Source: Streptomyces sp. MP131-18
GTDB lineage: Bacteria; Actinomycetota; Actinomycetes; Streptomycetales; Streptomycetaceae
Length of the DNA stretch: 64,000 bases
Reading direction: 5' to 3'
Assembly: GCF_001984575.1 (NCBI RefSeq)
Contig: NZ_LZNS01000001.1
Span: forward strand, 2,117,275-2,181,274
Shown here piece after piece: positions 34,133-44,962 of the stretch. Made by a program: the position numbers and the translations under genes. Position 1 is the first letter of the stretch. Each line of letters starts with the position of its first letter. Under the pieces are notes generated by a model. That model searched no databases, was not told where the DNA came from, and worked only from the letters and a program-made list of their open reading frames with translations.

Positions 34133-34163
34133 CGCCCTCCCGCCGGACCGCGGCGGGAGGGCG
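34133..34163. terminator. Second hairpin, terminator for the convergent DUF2550 gene
   Basis: A perfect 12-bp stem, CGCCCTCCCGCC (34133-34144) and GGCGGGAGGGCG (34152-34163), directly after the minus-strand stop codon at 34164. It also backs up the chitinase terminator. Confidence 0.8.
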
Positions 34164-34613
34164 TCACGCGACGTTGACGCGCTGGCCGGGCGGCGCCGCC
34201 TCGAGCCAGGCGAGAAAACCCGTCAGCGCGTCCTCGCTCATCGCCAGCTCCACGTCGAAGCCGTCGTGACGGCAGCTGAGCACCACCGCACCCGGCAGCA
34301 GGGCCAGCTCCTCCTCGCCGTGCGGATGACGGCGCTCGCGGACCTGGATGCGGTCCCGCTGGAGGGAGCGCCGCGGACGCGGTGCGTAGGAGAAGACGCG
34401 GAACCATTCGACCTGGTCCCCGTTGTAGCGCGCCACCCCGTAGAGCCAGCCTTTGCCCTGCGACTGGTCCACGCGCGGCGGCGCGAAGCGCGCGCTACAG
34501 TCGAACGTGCCGCCGGGCCGCTGGATCAGCCGCCGCCGCACGCCGAAGCCGAGCAGGCCGAGGACGACGACGGCGAGGAGCGCGCCGCCCACCACAAGCA
34601 GTGCGAGGACCAT
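34164..34613 (-). CDS. DUF2550 membrane protein downstream of the ATP synthase operon
   Basis: 149 residues: one N-terminal membrane helix (MVLALLVVGGALLAVVVLGL), then a basic soluble domain with RPGGTFDCSARF, GKGWLYGVARYNGDQVEWFR and LLPGAVVLSCRHDG. DUF2550 proteins regularly follow atpC in actinobacteria. The role is unknown, possibly linked to the membrane complex. Same strand as atpC, 71-bp gap. Confidence 0.87.
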   Translation of the reverse strand: MVLALLVVGGALLAVVVLGLLGFGVRRRLIQRPGGTFDCSARFAPPRVDQSQGKGWLYGVARYNGDQVEWFRVFSYAPRPRRSLQRDRIQVRERRHPHGEEELALLPGAVVLSCRHDGFDVELAMSEDALTGFLAWLEAAPPGQRVNVA

Positions 34614-34684
34614 CTCTACCGACCTCCTCGCCTCGTGGTGTGCCTACGCGCCTGGTGCAAAGTCCCCTGAGTCGTCCGTGCCCG

Positions 34685-35068
34685 TCAGCGTCCCGCCGTC
34701 GCGGCCCGGAGCCGGACGTCGGCGCGGCGCTCGGCCGATGCGTCCGCCTCCGCACGGGCCTGCTCCAGCGCCCGCTCCGCGCGGTCGACGTCGATCTCGT
34801 CCGCCAGCTCGGCGATCTCGGCGAGCAGCGACAGCTTACCGTCCGTGTACGAAATGAAACCGCCGTGCACCGCGGCCACGACCGTGCCCTCGCCGGTCTC
34901 ACCCGTCGTGCGGACGGTGACCGGGCCCGACTGGAGGACGGCGAGCAGCGGCTGGTGGCCGGGCATGATGCCGATGTCACCCGAGACCGTGCGCGCGACG
35001 ACGCGGCTGGCCCGGCCGGACCATACCTGCCGGTCCGCGGCGACCAACTCGACGTGCAGCTCAGCCAC
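34685..35068 (-). CDS. atpC: F1 ATP synthase epsilon subunit
   Basis: 127 residues from GTG 35068 (GAGGAG upstream). The N-terminal beta sandwich is MAELHVELVAADRQVWSGRA, then GDIGIMPGHQPLLAVL and AVHGGFISY. The C-terminal helices carry AELADEIDVDRAERALEQAR. Epsilon is the rotor-stalk subunit that regulates ATP hydrolysis. Last gene of atpIBEFHAGDC, separated from atpD by a 114-bp gap holding a hairpin. Confidence 0.96.
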   Translation of the reverse strand: MAELHVELVAADRQVWSGRASRVVARTVSGDIGIMPGHQPLLAVLQSGPVTVRTTGETGEGTVVAAVHGGFISYTDGKLSLLAEIAELADEIDVDRAERALEQARAEADASAERRADVRLRAATAGR

Positions 35069-35132
35069 GATGGCTCCTCATCCCTTTAGTACCTGGCTTT
35101 CCGAAGAATAGTTGGCGTGCCCTGTCACGCGC

Positions 35133-35159
35133 GGGGCGGGGTCGTGGAAACCCCGCCCC
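35133..35159 (-). terminator. Hairpin between atpD and atpC
   Basis: GGGGCGGGGT (35133-35142) and ACCCCGCCCC (35150-35159), a perfect 10-bp stem with a 7-base loop, within the operon. There is no T tract. It probably stabilises or attenuates the transcript and lowers atpC output relative to atpD. Confidence 0.6.
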
Positions 35160-35182
35160 GGACGAGTACCGCAGGCGGTGCG

Positions 35183-37557
<2,375 letters not shown>

Positions 37558-37560
37558 GGA

Positions 37561-39132
37561 TCAGCCCTCGCCCAGCAGCTTGCCGTCCGACGTCTGGAAC
37601 TGCTGCTTGAACTTGTTCACCGCGGAGCCCACGGCCTGGACGGTGTCGTCCGACATCTTGCCGCCCTCGCGGATGCTGGTCATGAGGTCCTTGTGCTCAC
37701 GGCCCAGGTAGTCAAGCAGCTCCCGCTCGAAGCGGCGGATGTCGGATACCGGGATCTCGTCCATCAGGCCGTTGGTACCGGACCAGATGGAGACGACCTG
37801 GTTCTCCGTGGAGAACGGGCTGTACTGCTCCTGCTTCAGCAGCTCCACCATGCGCTGGCCGCGGGCCAGGGCGGACTTGGACGCGGCGTCCAGGTCGGAG
37901 CCGAAGGCGGCGAACGCCTCCAGCTCGCGGTACTGCGCCAGGTCCACGCGCAGCGAGCCGGTGATCTGCCGCACCGCCTTGTGCTGGGCGGAGCCGCCGA
38001 CGCGGGAGACGGAGATACCGACGTTCAGCGCCGGGCGCTGGCCCGCGTTGAACAGGTCGGACTCCAGGAAGCACTGGCCGTCGGTGATGGAGATGACGTT
38101 CGTCGGGATGAACGCGGAGACGTCGTTGGCCTTGGTCTCCACGATCGGCAGGCCGGTCATCGAGCCGCCGCCCATGTCGTCCGACAGCTTCGCGCAGCGC
38201 TCAAGCAGCCGGGAGTGCAGGTAGAAAACGTCGCCCGGGTACGCCTCGCGGCCCGGCGGGCGGCGCAGCAGCAGGGAGACCGCGCGGTAGGCGTCGGCCT
38301 GCTTCGACAGGTCGTCGAAGATGATCAGCACGTGCTTGCTGTCGTACATCCAGTGCTGGCCGATGGCCGAGCCGGTGTACGGGGCGATGTACTTGAAGCC
38401 GGCCGGGTCGGAGGCCGGAGCCGCCACGATAGTGGTGTACTCCAGGGCGCCCGCCTCCTCCAGCGCGCCGCGCACGGACGCGATGGTGGAGCCCTTCTGG
38501 CCGATCGCCACGTAGATGCAGCGGACCTGCTTGTTCGGGTCGCCGGAACGCCAGTTGTCGCGCTGGTTGATGATCGTGTCCACCGCGAGGGCCGTTTTGC
38601 CCGTCTGCCGGTCGCCGATGATCAGCTGACGCTGGCCGCGGCCGATGGGCGTCATGGTGTCGACGGCCTTGTAGCCGGTCTCCATCGGCTCGTGCACCGA
38701 CTTGCGCTGCATCACCGACGGGGCCTGGAGCTCCAGGGCGCGGCGGCCCGTGGTCTCGATGTCCCCCAGGCCGTCGATCGGGTTGCCCAGCGGGTCGACG
38801 ACCCGGCCGAGGTAGCCGTCACCGACGCCGACGGAGAGCACCTCGCCGGTGCGGCGCACCGGCTGGCCCTCCTCGATGCCGCTGAACTCACCGAGAACGA
38901 CGACGCCGATCTCCCGCTCCTCCAGGTTGAGGGCGAGGCCGAGGGTGCCGTCCTCGAACTTCAGCAGCTCGTTCGCCATGGCCGAGGGCAGCCCCTCGAC
39001 ACGCGCGATGCCGTCACCGGCAACGCTGACCGTCCCGACCTCTTCCCGCGAGGCCGCGTCCGGCTTGTACGACTGGACAAAGTTCTCCAGCGCGTCCCGG
39101 ATCTCATCCGGCCGGATCGTGAGCTCCGCCAT
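37561..39132 (-). CDS. atpA: F1 ATP synthase alpha subunit
   Basis: 523 residues. N-terminal barrel ([17 protein letters not shown]), Walker [12 protein letters not shown], alpha-type conserved [32 protein letters not shown] and the SRVGGSAQ arginine-finger region. Regulatory nucleotide-binding subunit of F1. AAGGAGAG lies upstream. Confidence 0.98.
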   Translation of the reverse strand: MAELTIRPDEIRDALENFVQSYKPDAASREEVGTVSVAGDGIARVEGLPSAMANELLKFEDGTLGLALNLEEREIGVVVLGEFSGIEEGQPVRRTGEVLSVGVGDGYLGRVVDPLGNPIDGLGDIETTGRRALELQAPSVMQRKSVHEPMETGYKAVDTMTPIGRGQRQLIIGDRQTGKTALAVDTIINQRDNWRSGDPNKQVRCIYVAIGQKGSTIASVRGALEEAGALEYTTIVAAPASDPAGFKYIAPYTGSAIGQHWMYDSKHVLIIFDDLSKQADAYRAVSLLLRRPPGREAYPGDVFYLHSRLLERCAKLSDDMGGGSMTGLPIVETKANDVSAFIPTNVISITDGQCFLESDLFNAGQRPALNVGISVSRVGGSAQHKAVRQITGSLRVDLAQYRELEAFAAFGSDLDAASKSALARGQRMVELLKQEQYSPFSTENQVVSIWSGTNGLMDEIPVSDIRRFERELLDYLGREHKDLMTSIREGGKMSDDTVQAVGSAVNKFKQQFQTSDGKLLGEG

Positions 39133-39227
39133 CTGGGTTCCCTGCTCTCCTTGTTGGGCCCGTAAGTTTGTCCATTACGGCCCAACCCGGGCCGCTTGTC
39201 CTGCTTCTTGAGTTGGTCGCGCCGCCG

Positions 39228-40052
39228 TCAGCCGGCCATCCGGCGATTCACCTCGTCGAGGCGGTCGGCAACGGTGCCGTGGATGACCTCGTCACCGATC
39301 CTGACCGAGATCCCGCCGAGGACCGCCGGGTCGACGTCGAGATTCAGCTGGATCTGCCGACCGTACAGCCGGGCCAGGGCATCGCCGAGGCGCTGCCGCT
39401 GCCGGTCATCGAGCGGCACCGCGGAGGTGACGACAGCCACCGAACGCTCCCGCCTGGCAGCCGCCAGGACGCTCAGCGCCTCGAGCCCTGCTTCCAGGCT
39501 ACGTCCCCGCGGGCGTTCCACGAGCCGGATGACGAGACGCTCGGTGACCGGGCGTGCACGTCCGCCGAGCAGGTCGCGGATCAGGGCGGCCTTGGCGATG
39601 CCGCCCGCGGCCGAATCGTCCCTACCGCTCAGCGCGGCGCGGAGCTGGGGCGCGGTGGCGATGATCCGGCCGAACCGGAACAGCTCGTCCTCCACCGCGT
39701 CCAGGCTGCCGTCCCGCTCCGCCGCGATCAGGTCGGCCGTGTCGGCCAGCCCTTCCACGGCGTCCACCAGGTCGCGCGAGGCGGACCAGCGGGACCTGAC
39801 CATTCCGGAGACCAGGTCGACGGCCTCGCCGCCGACCTGTCCGCCCAGCAGGCGGCCGACCAGGTCGGCCTTGCCCTCGCCGGGCTGCGCCGGGTCGGTG
39901 AGCACCCTGCGCAGCGACGTCTCACGGTCGAGCAGCGCGGTGACGGCCGCGAGGTCGGCGGCGAGCGCCACGGCGTCGACGGCGGTGTTGTCGACCAGCG
40001 CGTCAAGCCGCTCTCGCGCGGCGTCCAGCGCCTCGCGACTCGCTCCCATCAT
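39228..40052 (-). CDS. atpH: ATP synthase delta subunit
   Basis: 274 residues, longer than the ~180 of E. coli delta but usual for streptomycetes. The C-terminal OSCP/delta signature DRQRQRLGDALARLYGRQIQ and LNLDVDPAVLGGISVRIGDE is intact. It joins the b stalk to the top of F1. Unlike mycobacteria, it is not fused to a b-type segment. Confidence 0.95.
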   Translation of the reverse strand: MMGASREALDAARERLDALVDNTAVDAVALAADLAAVTALLDRETSLRRVLTDPAQPGEGKADLVGRLLGGQVGGEAVDLVSGMVRSRWSASRDLVDAVEGLADTADLIAAERDGSLDAVEDELFRFGRIIATAPQLRAALSGRDDSAAGGIAKAALIRDLLGGRARPVTERLVIRLVERPRGRSLEAGLEALSVLAAARRERSVAVVTSAVPLDDRQRQRLGDALARLYGRQIQLNLDVDPAVLGGISVRIGDEVIHGTVADRLDEVNRRMAG

Positions 40053-40091
40053 GGCGTCACGCTCCCCTGTTCGCTCGTGGCGTTGCGGCCG

Positions 40092-40658
40092 TCATCGTCC
40101 CGCCTCGGAGGACTCGGAGGGAACGGACCGGCCGGCCTGCTCCTCCAGGTCGTCGAGGAAGCGGTCGATCGTGCGGCTCTGCCGGGCGTGGTCCTCCAGG
40201 GACTCCCCGACCAGCCGCCCGGCCAGCTCGATGGCGAGCTTGCCGACGTCCTGGCGCAGCAGCTCCGCGGCCTGCTTGCGGTCGGCCGCGATCTGGGCGT
40301 GGCCCGCGGCGATGAGCTCTTCACGCTGCCGCTGACCCTCCTCGCGCATTTCGGCGATGAGCGAGGCACCCTGCTCCTGCGCCTCCTGACGCATCCGGGC
40401 GGCCTCGTGGCGCGCCTCGGCGAGCTGTTCCTTGTAGCTCTCCAGCGTCTGCCGAGCCTCGGCCTGAGCCGCCTCGGCCTTCTCCATGCCGCCCTCGATC
40501 GCCTCCCGTCGCTCATCGAGCGCCTTGTTGATGGCGGGCAGCAGCTTCTTGTGGAAGACGAAGTAGACGACACCGAAGCAGATCAGGCCAATGACGATCT
40601 CGGGCACCACCGGGAGCACAGGGCTCATCGGCTCTTCGGCAGCCAGTTCGATCAGCAT
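40092..40658 (-). CDS. atpF: ATP synthase subunit b
   Basis: 188 residues from ATG 40658 (AAAGGTCCACC upstream). One membrane helix (PEIVIGLICFGVVYFVFH), then a long charged helix (RREAIEGGMEKAEAAQAEAR) forming the peripheral stalk dimer. Between atpE and atpH. Confidence 0.96.
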   Translation of the reverse strand: MLIELAAEEPMSPVLPVVPEIVIGLICFGVVYFVFHKKLLPAINKALDERREAIEGGMEKAEAAQAEARQTLESYKEQLAEARHEAARMRQEAQEQGASLIAEMREEGQRQREELIAAGHAQIAADRKQAAELLRQDVGKLAIELAGRLVGESLEDHARQSRTIDRFLDDLEEQAGRSVPSESSEAGR

Positions 40659-40695
40659 GGTGGACCTTTCGTCGGTAGTGGCGTCGTGATCGACG

Positions 40696-40920
40696 TCAGA
40701 TGGCGAAGGCGAGCACGAAGCCCATCAGCGCCAGCGCCTCGATGACGGCGAAGCCGAGCAGCATGTTCTGCCGGATGACACCGGTGGCCTCCGGCTGACG
40801 GGCGATGGCCTGGACGCCGTTGCCGAAGATGATGCCGATGCCGACACCCGGGCCGACGGCCGCGAGGCCGAAGCCGATGGTGTTGACGCTGCCTTCAACT
40901 GCGGCGAGAGTTGCGGACAT
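40696..40920 (-). CDS. atpE: ATP synthase subunit c
   Basis: 74 residues: two membrane helices joined by the polar loop ARQPE. The proton-carrying carboxylate is Glu61 (FAVIEALAL). The first helix has the GPGVGIGIIFG small-residue packing motif. Forms the rotor ring. Confidence 0.97.
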   Translation of the reverse strand: MSATLAAVEGSVNTIGFGLAAVGPGVGIGIIFGNGVQAIARQPEATGVIRQNMLLGFAVIEALALMGFVLAFAI

Positions 40921-41006
40921 GTCCGTTTGTTCCTTATCTCTGATGAGCCGGTGGCGGAGTGTCCACCGGATTGGTGCGGTCGGTAGGGGTGGCCGATCGG
41001 CCGCTC

Positions 41007-41816
41007 TCAGTGCGCCTCTTCCAGCGCCTGGGAGATGTAGGTGGCGGTCAGCGCGGTGAACACGTACGCCTGGAGCGCCTGGATGAACAGCTCGAAGAAC
41101 GTCAGCGCCACCGTCATGACCATCGAGGTCGCCGCGTAGAACGTGCCGACCACGGAGCCCAGCGTGTACCAGGTACCGATGATGAAGACCAGCAGCAGCA
41201 GGTGCCCGGCGAACATGTTGGCAAAGAGCCGGACGGTGAGCGTCAGCGGGCGGACGATGACGTTCGACAGGAACTCGATGGGCGTGAGGATCACGTAGAT
41301 CCCCTTCGGCAGCCCGCTGGGCACGCACAGGTTCCGCATGCCGCCGACGAAACCGTTCGTCTTGAAGGTCAGCGTCATGTACGTGGCCCATACGATCAGC
41401 GCGAGCGCTGCCGGGTACGCGATGATCGATGTCGCCGGGAACTGGGCGAAGGGGATGATCGCCCAGATGTTCATGATCCAGACGAAGAAGAACAGCGACA
41501 TCAGCAAGGGCACATACGGCTCTGCCTTCTTGCCGATGGTCTCGCGCGCGATCCCGCGGCGCACGAAGTCGTACAGGACCTCGGCGACCAGCTGGACCTT
41601 GCCGGGGACCACCTTCGCCCTGGAGAAAGCCACCCAGAAGAACGTGCAGATGATCGCCGTGCTGAGGACCACCAGCGCCATCGGCTTGTCCACTTCGAAC
41701 GAGCCGATCGTGAACAGCGGGTCGAAGATGAACGACCACTCGGACGGGGCGGGGAAGCCACAGCCGTCGAAGAGATGGCAGTCGGTTTCGAAGGCGAGCA
41801 CCTGGTCGTTACTCAC
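41007..41816 (-). CDS. atpB: ATP synthase subunit a
   Basis: 269 residues from GTG 41816, chosen over ATG 41834 because GAGGGAG falls between the two and the protein then begins SNDQVLAFETDCHLFDGCGF, as expected. About six membrane helices; the essential Arg lies in FLSNVIVRPLTLTVRLFANM. Half-channel subunit for proton entry and exit. The 246-bp gap to atpI shows no gene. Confidence 0.95.
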   Translation of the reverse strand: MSNDQVLAFETDCHLFDGCGFPAPSEWSFIFDPLFTIGSFEVDKPMALVVLSTAIICTFFWVAFSRAKVVPGKVQLVAEVLYDFVRRGIARETIGKKAEPYVPLLMSLFFFVWIMNIWAIIPFAQFPATSIIAYPAALALIVWATYMTLTFKTNGFVGGMRNLCVPSGLPKGIYVILTPIEFLSNVIVRPLTLTVRLFANMFAGHLLLLVFIIGTWYTLGSVVGTFYAATSMVMTVALTFFELFIQALQAYVFTALTATYISQALEEAH

Positions 41817-42062
41817 CGTGAACTCCCTCGGCATGACGCATGGATACGGCTACCTCGATGTGTCGGCGCGGCGGCATGGGCCGCGGAACGGCACTGGACT
41901 GGATGGGGCGGGAGGAGCGCCGGTCAGCACCCGCGTGGCTGTCCCGCACAGCCCGCGCGCGGCCCTCGGCCCCCGTGGGCGCCGCGGTCCGGCCTTCCGG
42001 CGAGGGACGATAGCAGCCCGCGACGACACCCCGTATACAGCCCCCGCCTTCGCCGGTACCGC

Positions 42063-42488
42063 TCATGACGGGCCGCCGGTGGACGCGGTCGCCTTGTCCG
42101 GCTCCACGTAGAGGGTCTTGACCTTGGTGTGCGCCCGCACCTGACCGGCCAGCCAGACGGCCGTCCCGGCCAGCACGCCGGCGGCGAAGGCACGCCCGTT
42201 CAGGAAGGAGGCGTCACGCAGCAGGAGGAGCAACCCGAGCAGGAAGCCCATCTGCGTCGTGTAGATCAGGAAGGCGGCGCCGAAGAAGAGGTCGGGCCAG
42301 CGCCTGCCGACGTAACCGAGTGAGATCAGGCCGCCACCGAAGAAGACGGCGGCGACGAGCACGCCGAGCGCGACCCCGCCCGCGCCGTCCCCCCCTGCCA
42401 CCACGGCGCCGATGACGGTGGCGAGCACGCCTGCCACGGCAGTGGGGATCGCGGCGCCGCGGACGATCCGGGCGTCGTTGGACTGCAT
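42063..42488 (-). CDS. atpI: ATP synthase protein I
   Basis: 141 residues, four membrane helices (for example AAIPTAVAGVLATVIGAVVA and VALGVLVAAVFFGGGLISLG). First gene of the atp operon; AtpI proteins help assemble the c ring or transport Mg. Its upstream region carries the Rex-like operator. Confidence 0.88.
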   Translation of the reverse strand: MQSNDARIVRGAAIPTAVAGVLATVIGAVVAGGDGAGGVALGVLVAAVFFGGGLISLGYVGRRWPDLFFGAAFLIYTTQMGFLLGLLLLLRDASFLNGRAFAAGVLAGTAVWLAGQVRAHTKVKTLYVEPDKATASTGGPS

Positions 42489-42569
42489 CGAACTGCTTCT
42501 CCGGCGGGGCTTCGGGGACGTGTCGTCGTTGACGAGCGGGTTCCGGCACGTGGGTGATGCGCCGGGGTT

Positions 42570-42587
42570 TCGTGAACGCTATCACAA
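42570..42587 (-). promoter_or_regulatory. Rex-like redox operator overlapping the atp operon promoter
   Basis: The minus strand reads TTGTGATAGCGTTCACGA, matching the Rex consensus TTGTGAAN4TTCACAA at 12 of 14 fixed positions. The embedded TAGCGT (42581-42576) is a good -10, so Rex binding would block initiation; the -35 is weak. The region is unusually AT-rich for this genome. Rex senses the NADH/NAD ratio and controls respiratory genes in Streptomyces. Leader about 80 nt. Confidence 0.7.
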
Positions 42588-42704
42588 ACTATTTGATGAG
42601 GTCTTTACCCGATCCGTGTGCAGGACCTCACACTCCGGAGGTAACACCCGCGTTGCGTCGCTGACGTGCGGCACCGCATCTGCTAGGTCGTGTCGGGCTA
42701 GGCC

Positions 42705-44057
42705 CTAGGAGCGGGTGTCGATCTTGCGGCGCAGCGCGAAGCGCTGCCGGTCGCCCACCGCCGTCGCGCCGTGCAGCCCGGCCAGCGAGGTGGGCTGGGT
42801 GCCGGGCGCGGGCGGCCCGCCCGCGGGCCGGTCCGCGGCGTGGGCGTCGAGCGCGGACTCCACGGGCAGCTGCGGGGCGAGCCGCCGCTTGCGGTCCCGG
42901 TAGCGCGGCGGCACCAGCCGCTGCGCCCAGCGCGGGACGCGGGGCGTGAAGCGGGGCATCAGCAGCACCACGAGCCCGACGGCGCTGAGCACCATCACCG
43001 CCGGCACCAGCACCGCGTTCGCCGACTGCACGGAGTAGGCGACGGCGCCGAACGCGATCAGCGCCGACCAGAAGTACATGATCAGCACCGCGCGGCTCTG
43101 CGAGTGCCCGATCTCCAGCAGCCGGTGATGCAGGTGACCACGATCGGCCGAGAACGGCGAGTGACCGTTCCAGGTGCGACGCACGATCGCCAACACCAGG
43201 TCGACGAACGGCACCGCGATGATCGTCAACGGCAGCAGCAGCGGCATGTAGACGGGCACCGTCTCGAACACCGCGCTGCGCACGGAGCCGGAGAACAGCT
43301 TCATCGCGTCCGGGTCCACCTGTCCTGTGATCGACACCGCGCCCGCGGCCAGGACGAGGCCGAGCAGCATGGAGCCCGAGTCGCCCATGAAGATCCGGGC
43401 CGGATGCAGATTGTGCGGCAGGAAGCCCAGACACATGCCCATCAGCACCGCCGCGAACAGGGTGGCGGGCGCGGCGGCCTCGATGCCGTAGCCGTACCAG
43501 ATGCGGTAGGCGTACAGGAAGAACGCGGCGGCGGCGATCCCGACCATGCCGGCCGCCAGGCCGTCGAGGCCGTCCACGAAGTTGACCGCGTTGATGGTGA
43601 TGACCACGATCGCGACGGTGAGCAGCGTGCCCTGGAGCGGGGTGAGCGCAACCATGCCGACCGTGGGCACCGGAAGCCACAGAATGGTCAGCCCCTGAAG
43701 GACCATGACGCCCGCGGCGATCATCTGGAGACCGAGCTTGATCAGGGCGTCCACACCGTACTTGTCGTCCAGCACGCCGATCAGCCAGATCAACCCGGCA
43801 CCGGAGAGCAGCGCCCGCGGCTCGTCCGAGATCCGGAACACCTCGCCCACGTTGGTGAGCTGGGAGGCGACGAGCAGCCCCGCGCAGAGCCCGCCGAACA
43901 TCGCGATACCGCCCAGCCGCGGCGTCGGCTCACGGTGCACGTCGCGCGCCCTGATGGGCGGCATCGCGCCCCAGGCGATGGCGAACTTCCGCACCGGCCC
44001 CGTCAACAGATACGTGACGGCCGCCGTGACGCAGAGCGTCAGTAGGTATTCGCGCAC
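42705..44057 (-). CDS. Undecaprenyl-phosphate GlcNAc-1-phosphate transferase-type protein (WecA/TagO family)
   Basis: 450 residues from GTG 44057 (start uncertain; an upstream start at 44096 lacks a ribosome site). About 10-11 membrane helices, with the MraY/WecA-family motifs DVHREPTPRLGGIAMFGG, NAVNFVDGLDGLAAG (catalytic Asp) and FMGDSGSMLLG, plus the cytoplasmic HxH motif HLHHRLLE. Transfers a sugar phosphate to undecaprenyl phosphate, starting teichoic acid or other wall-glycan synthesis. The C-terminal ~80 residues are hydrophilic. Directly upstream of atpI on the same strand. Confidence 0.9.
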   Translation of the reverse strand: MREYLLTLCVTAAVTYLLTGPVRKFAIAWGAMPPIRARDVHREPTPRLGGIAMFGGLCAGLLVASQLTNVGEVFRISDEPRALLSGAGLIWLIGVLDDKYGVDALIKLGLQMIAAGVMVLQGLTILWLPVPTVGMVALTPLQGTLLTVAIVVITINAVNFVDGLDGLAAGMVGIAAAAFFLYAYRIWYGYGIEAAAPATLFAAVLMGMCLGFLPHNLHPARIFMGDSGSMLLGLVLAAGAVSITGQVDPDAMKLFSGSVRSAVFETVPVYMPLLLPLTIIAVPFVDLVLAIVRRTWNGHSPFSADRGHLHHRLLEIGHSQSRAVLIMYFWSALIAFGAVAYSVQSANAVLVPAVMVLSAVGLVVLLMPRFTPRVPRWAQRLVPPRYRDRKRRLAPQLPVESALDAHAADRPAGGPPAPGTQPTSLAGLHGATAVGDRQRFALRRKIDTRS

Positions 44058-44206
44058 AAGATGCCCCAGAGGTCTCGCAGGACTACCGCGCAACACCCTC
44101 TCATGCCCGCGCCCCTGGGTGCGGACTCGGTGTCGCGTCGCTACTGCCTTGGACTACAGGTTAAGACGGGTCGCCCGGCCGCCGCTCGGCCAGGCGCGGC
44201 ACGAGC

Positions 44207-44242
44207 GGGAGCGCGAACGGGAGCGCGAACGCGGGCGCGAAC
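44207..44242. repeat. 12-bp tandem repeat, three copies
   Basis: GGGAGCGCGAAC at 44207-44218 and 44219-44230, then GCGGGCGCGAAC at 44231-44242. It lies in the 209-bp gap between the phosphatase-like gene and the transferase gene. No known function. Confidence 0.8.
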
Positions 44243-44266
44243 GGGCCGCGGCGGCCCGACCGCGCC

Positions 44267-44962
44267 CTACAGCAGCGCACGGCCCGACCACGCGCCCCGC
44301 GGCGGCACTCCGGTCAGCGCCGTGACCACGGGGTCGAGCGCGGCGCGGATCTCCTCGCCGATGGACCGGAAGTACGGCAGCGGCGCCCCGTACGGGTCCT
44401 GTACCTCATCCGCCTCCGCGTTCGGCGCCAGCAGCCAGCCGCGGAGCGCCGCGGCGGCACGCGCCAGCGCCCTGGCACGCTCCACCAGCTCCTCCGGCGA
44501 GGCGGCGACGGGCAGCGTGGCCGTGTCGATGGCCCGCACCAGCCGCGTGAACTCCTTGAGGGTGAACGTGCGCAGCCCGGCCGAGTGCCCCATCGAGATC
44601 ACCTGGGCCCGGTGGTCCCTGGTCGCGGTCAGCACCAGATCGGCGTCGATGACGTGCTCGTCCAGCAGCTCCCGGCCGATGAAGTCGCCTGCGTCCGCGC
44701 CGTATTCGTCCAGCAGCTGGGCGGCGTGCGCCTCCATGGGGGCGCCCTCGTGCCCCCAGGTGCCGGCGCTCTCCACCACCAGACCGGCCGCGGAGCCGCC
44801 CAGGCGCTCGGCCAAGGCCTGCCGCGTCAGGCGTTCCGTGATCGGGGAGCGGCACACGTTGCCCGTGCTGACGTGCAGAATCCGGAAGACCTGCCGCGGC
44901 CCACCGGAGGTGTCCGGCGCCGGTATGCCAACGTCCGCGGGGCTACCCGAGGGGGGTGTCAA
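44267..44962 (-). CDS. Low-molecular-weight tyrosine phosphatase homologue lacking the catalytic Cys
   Basis: 231 residues from TTG 44962, overlapping the upstream stop by 3 bp. The P-loop reads HVSTGNVCRSP (residues 30-40): in active enzymes the residue aligned with Ser32 is the nucleophilic Cys of C-x5-R. Arg38 and the C-terminal general-acid DPY motif (EVQDPYGAPLPYF) are kept. It may bind phosphotyrosine or another phospho-ligand without hydrolysis. It sits in a cell-wall/translation block next to the WecA-type gene; related phosphatases elsewhere act on polysaccharide tyrosine kinases. Confidence 0.85.
   Translation of the reverse strand: MTPPSGSPADVGIPAPDTSGGPRQVFRILHVSTGNVCRSPITERLTRQALAERLGGSAAGLVVESAGTWGHEGAPMEAHAAQLLDEYGADAGDFIGRELLDEHVIDADLVLTATRDHRAQVISMGHSAGLRTFTLKEFTRLVRAIDTATLPVAASPEELVERARALARAAAALRGWLLAPNAEADEVQDPYGAPLPYFRSIGEEIRAALDPVVTALTGVPPRGAWSGRALL

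Noticed and set aside
41817..41834. ATG 41834 as the atpB start
   Set aside because: The ribosome site GAGGGAG lies after it and points to GTG 41816, which also gives the expected N-terminus.
44267..44962. Cys37 as a shifted catalytic nucleophile in the phosphatase homologue
   Set aside because: In this family Cys37 corresponds to the second, non-nucleophilic Cys next to Arg; it cannot make the C-x5-R loop.
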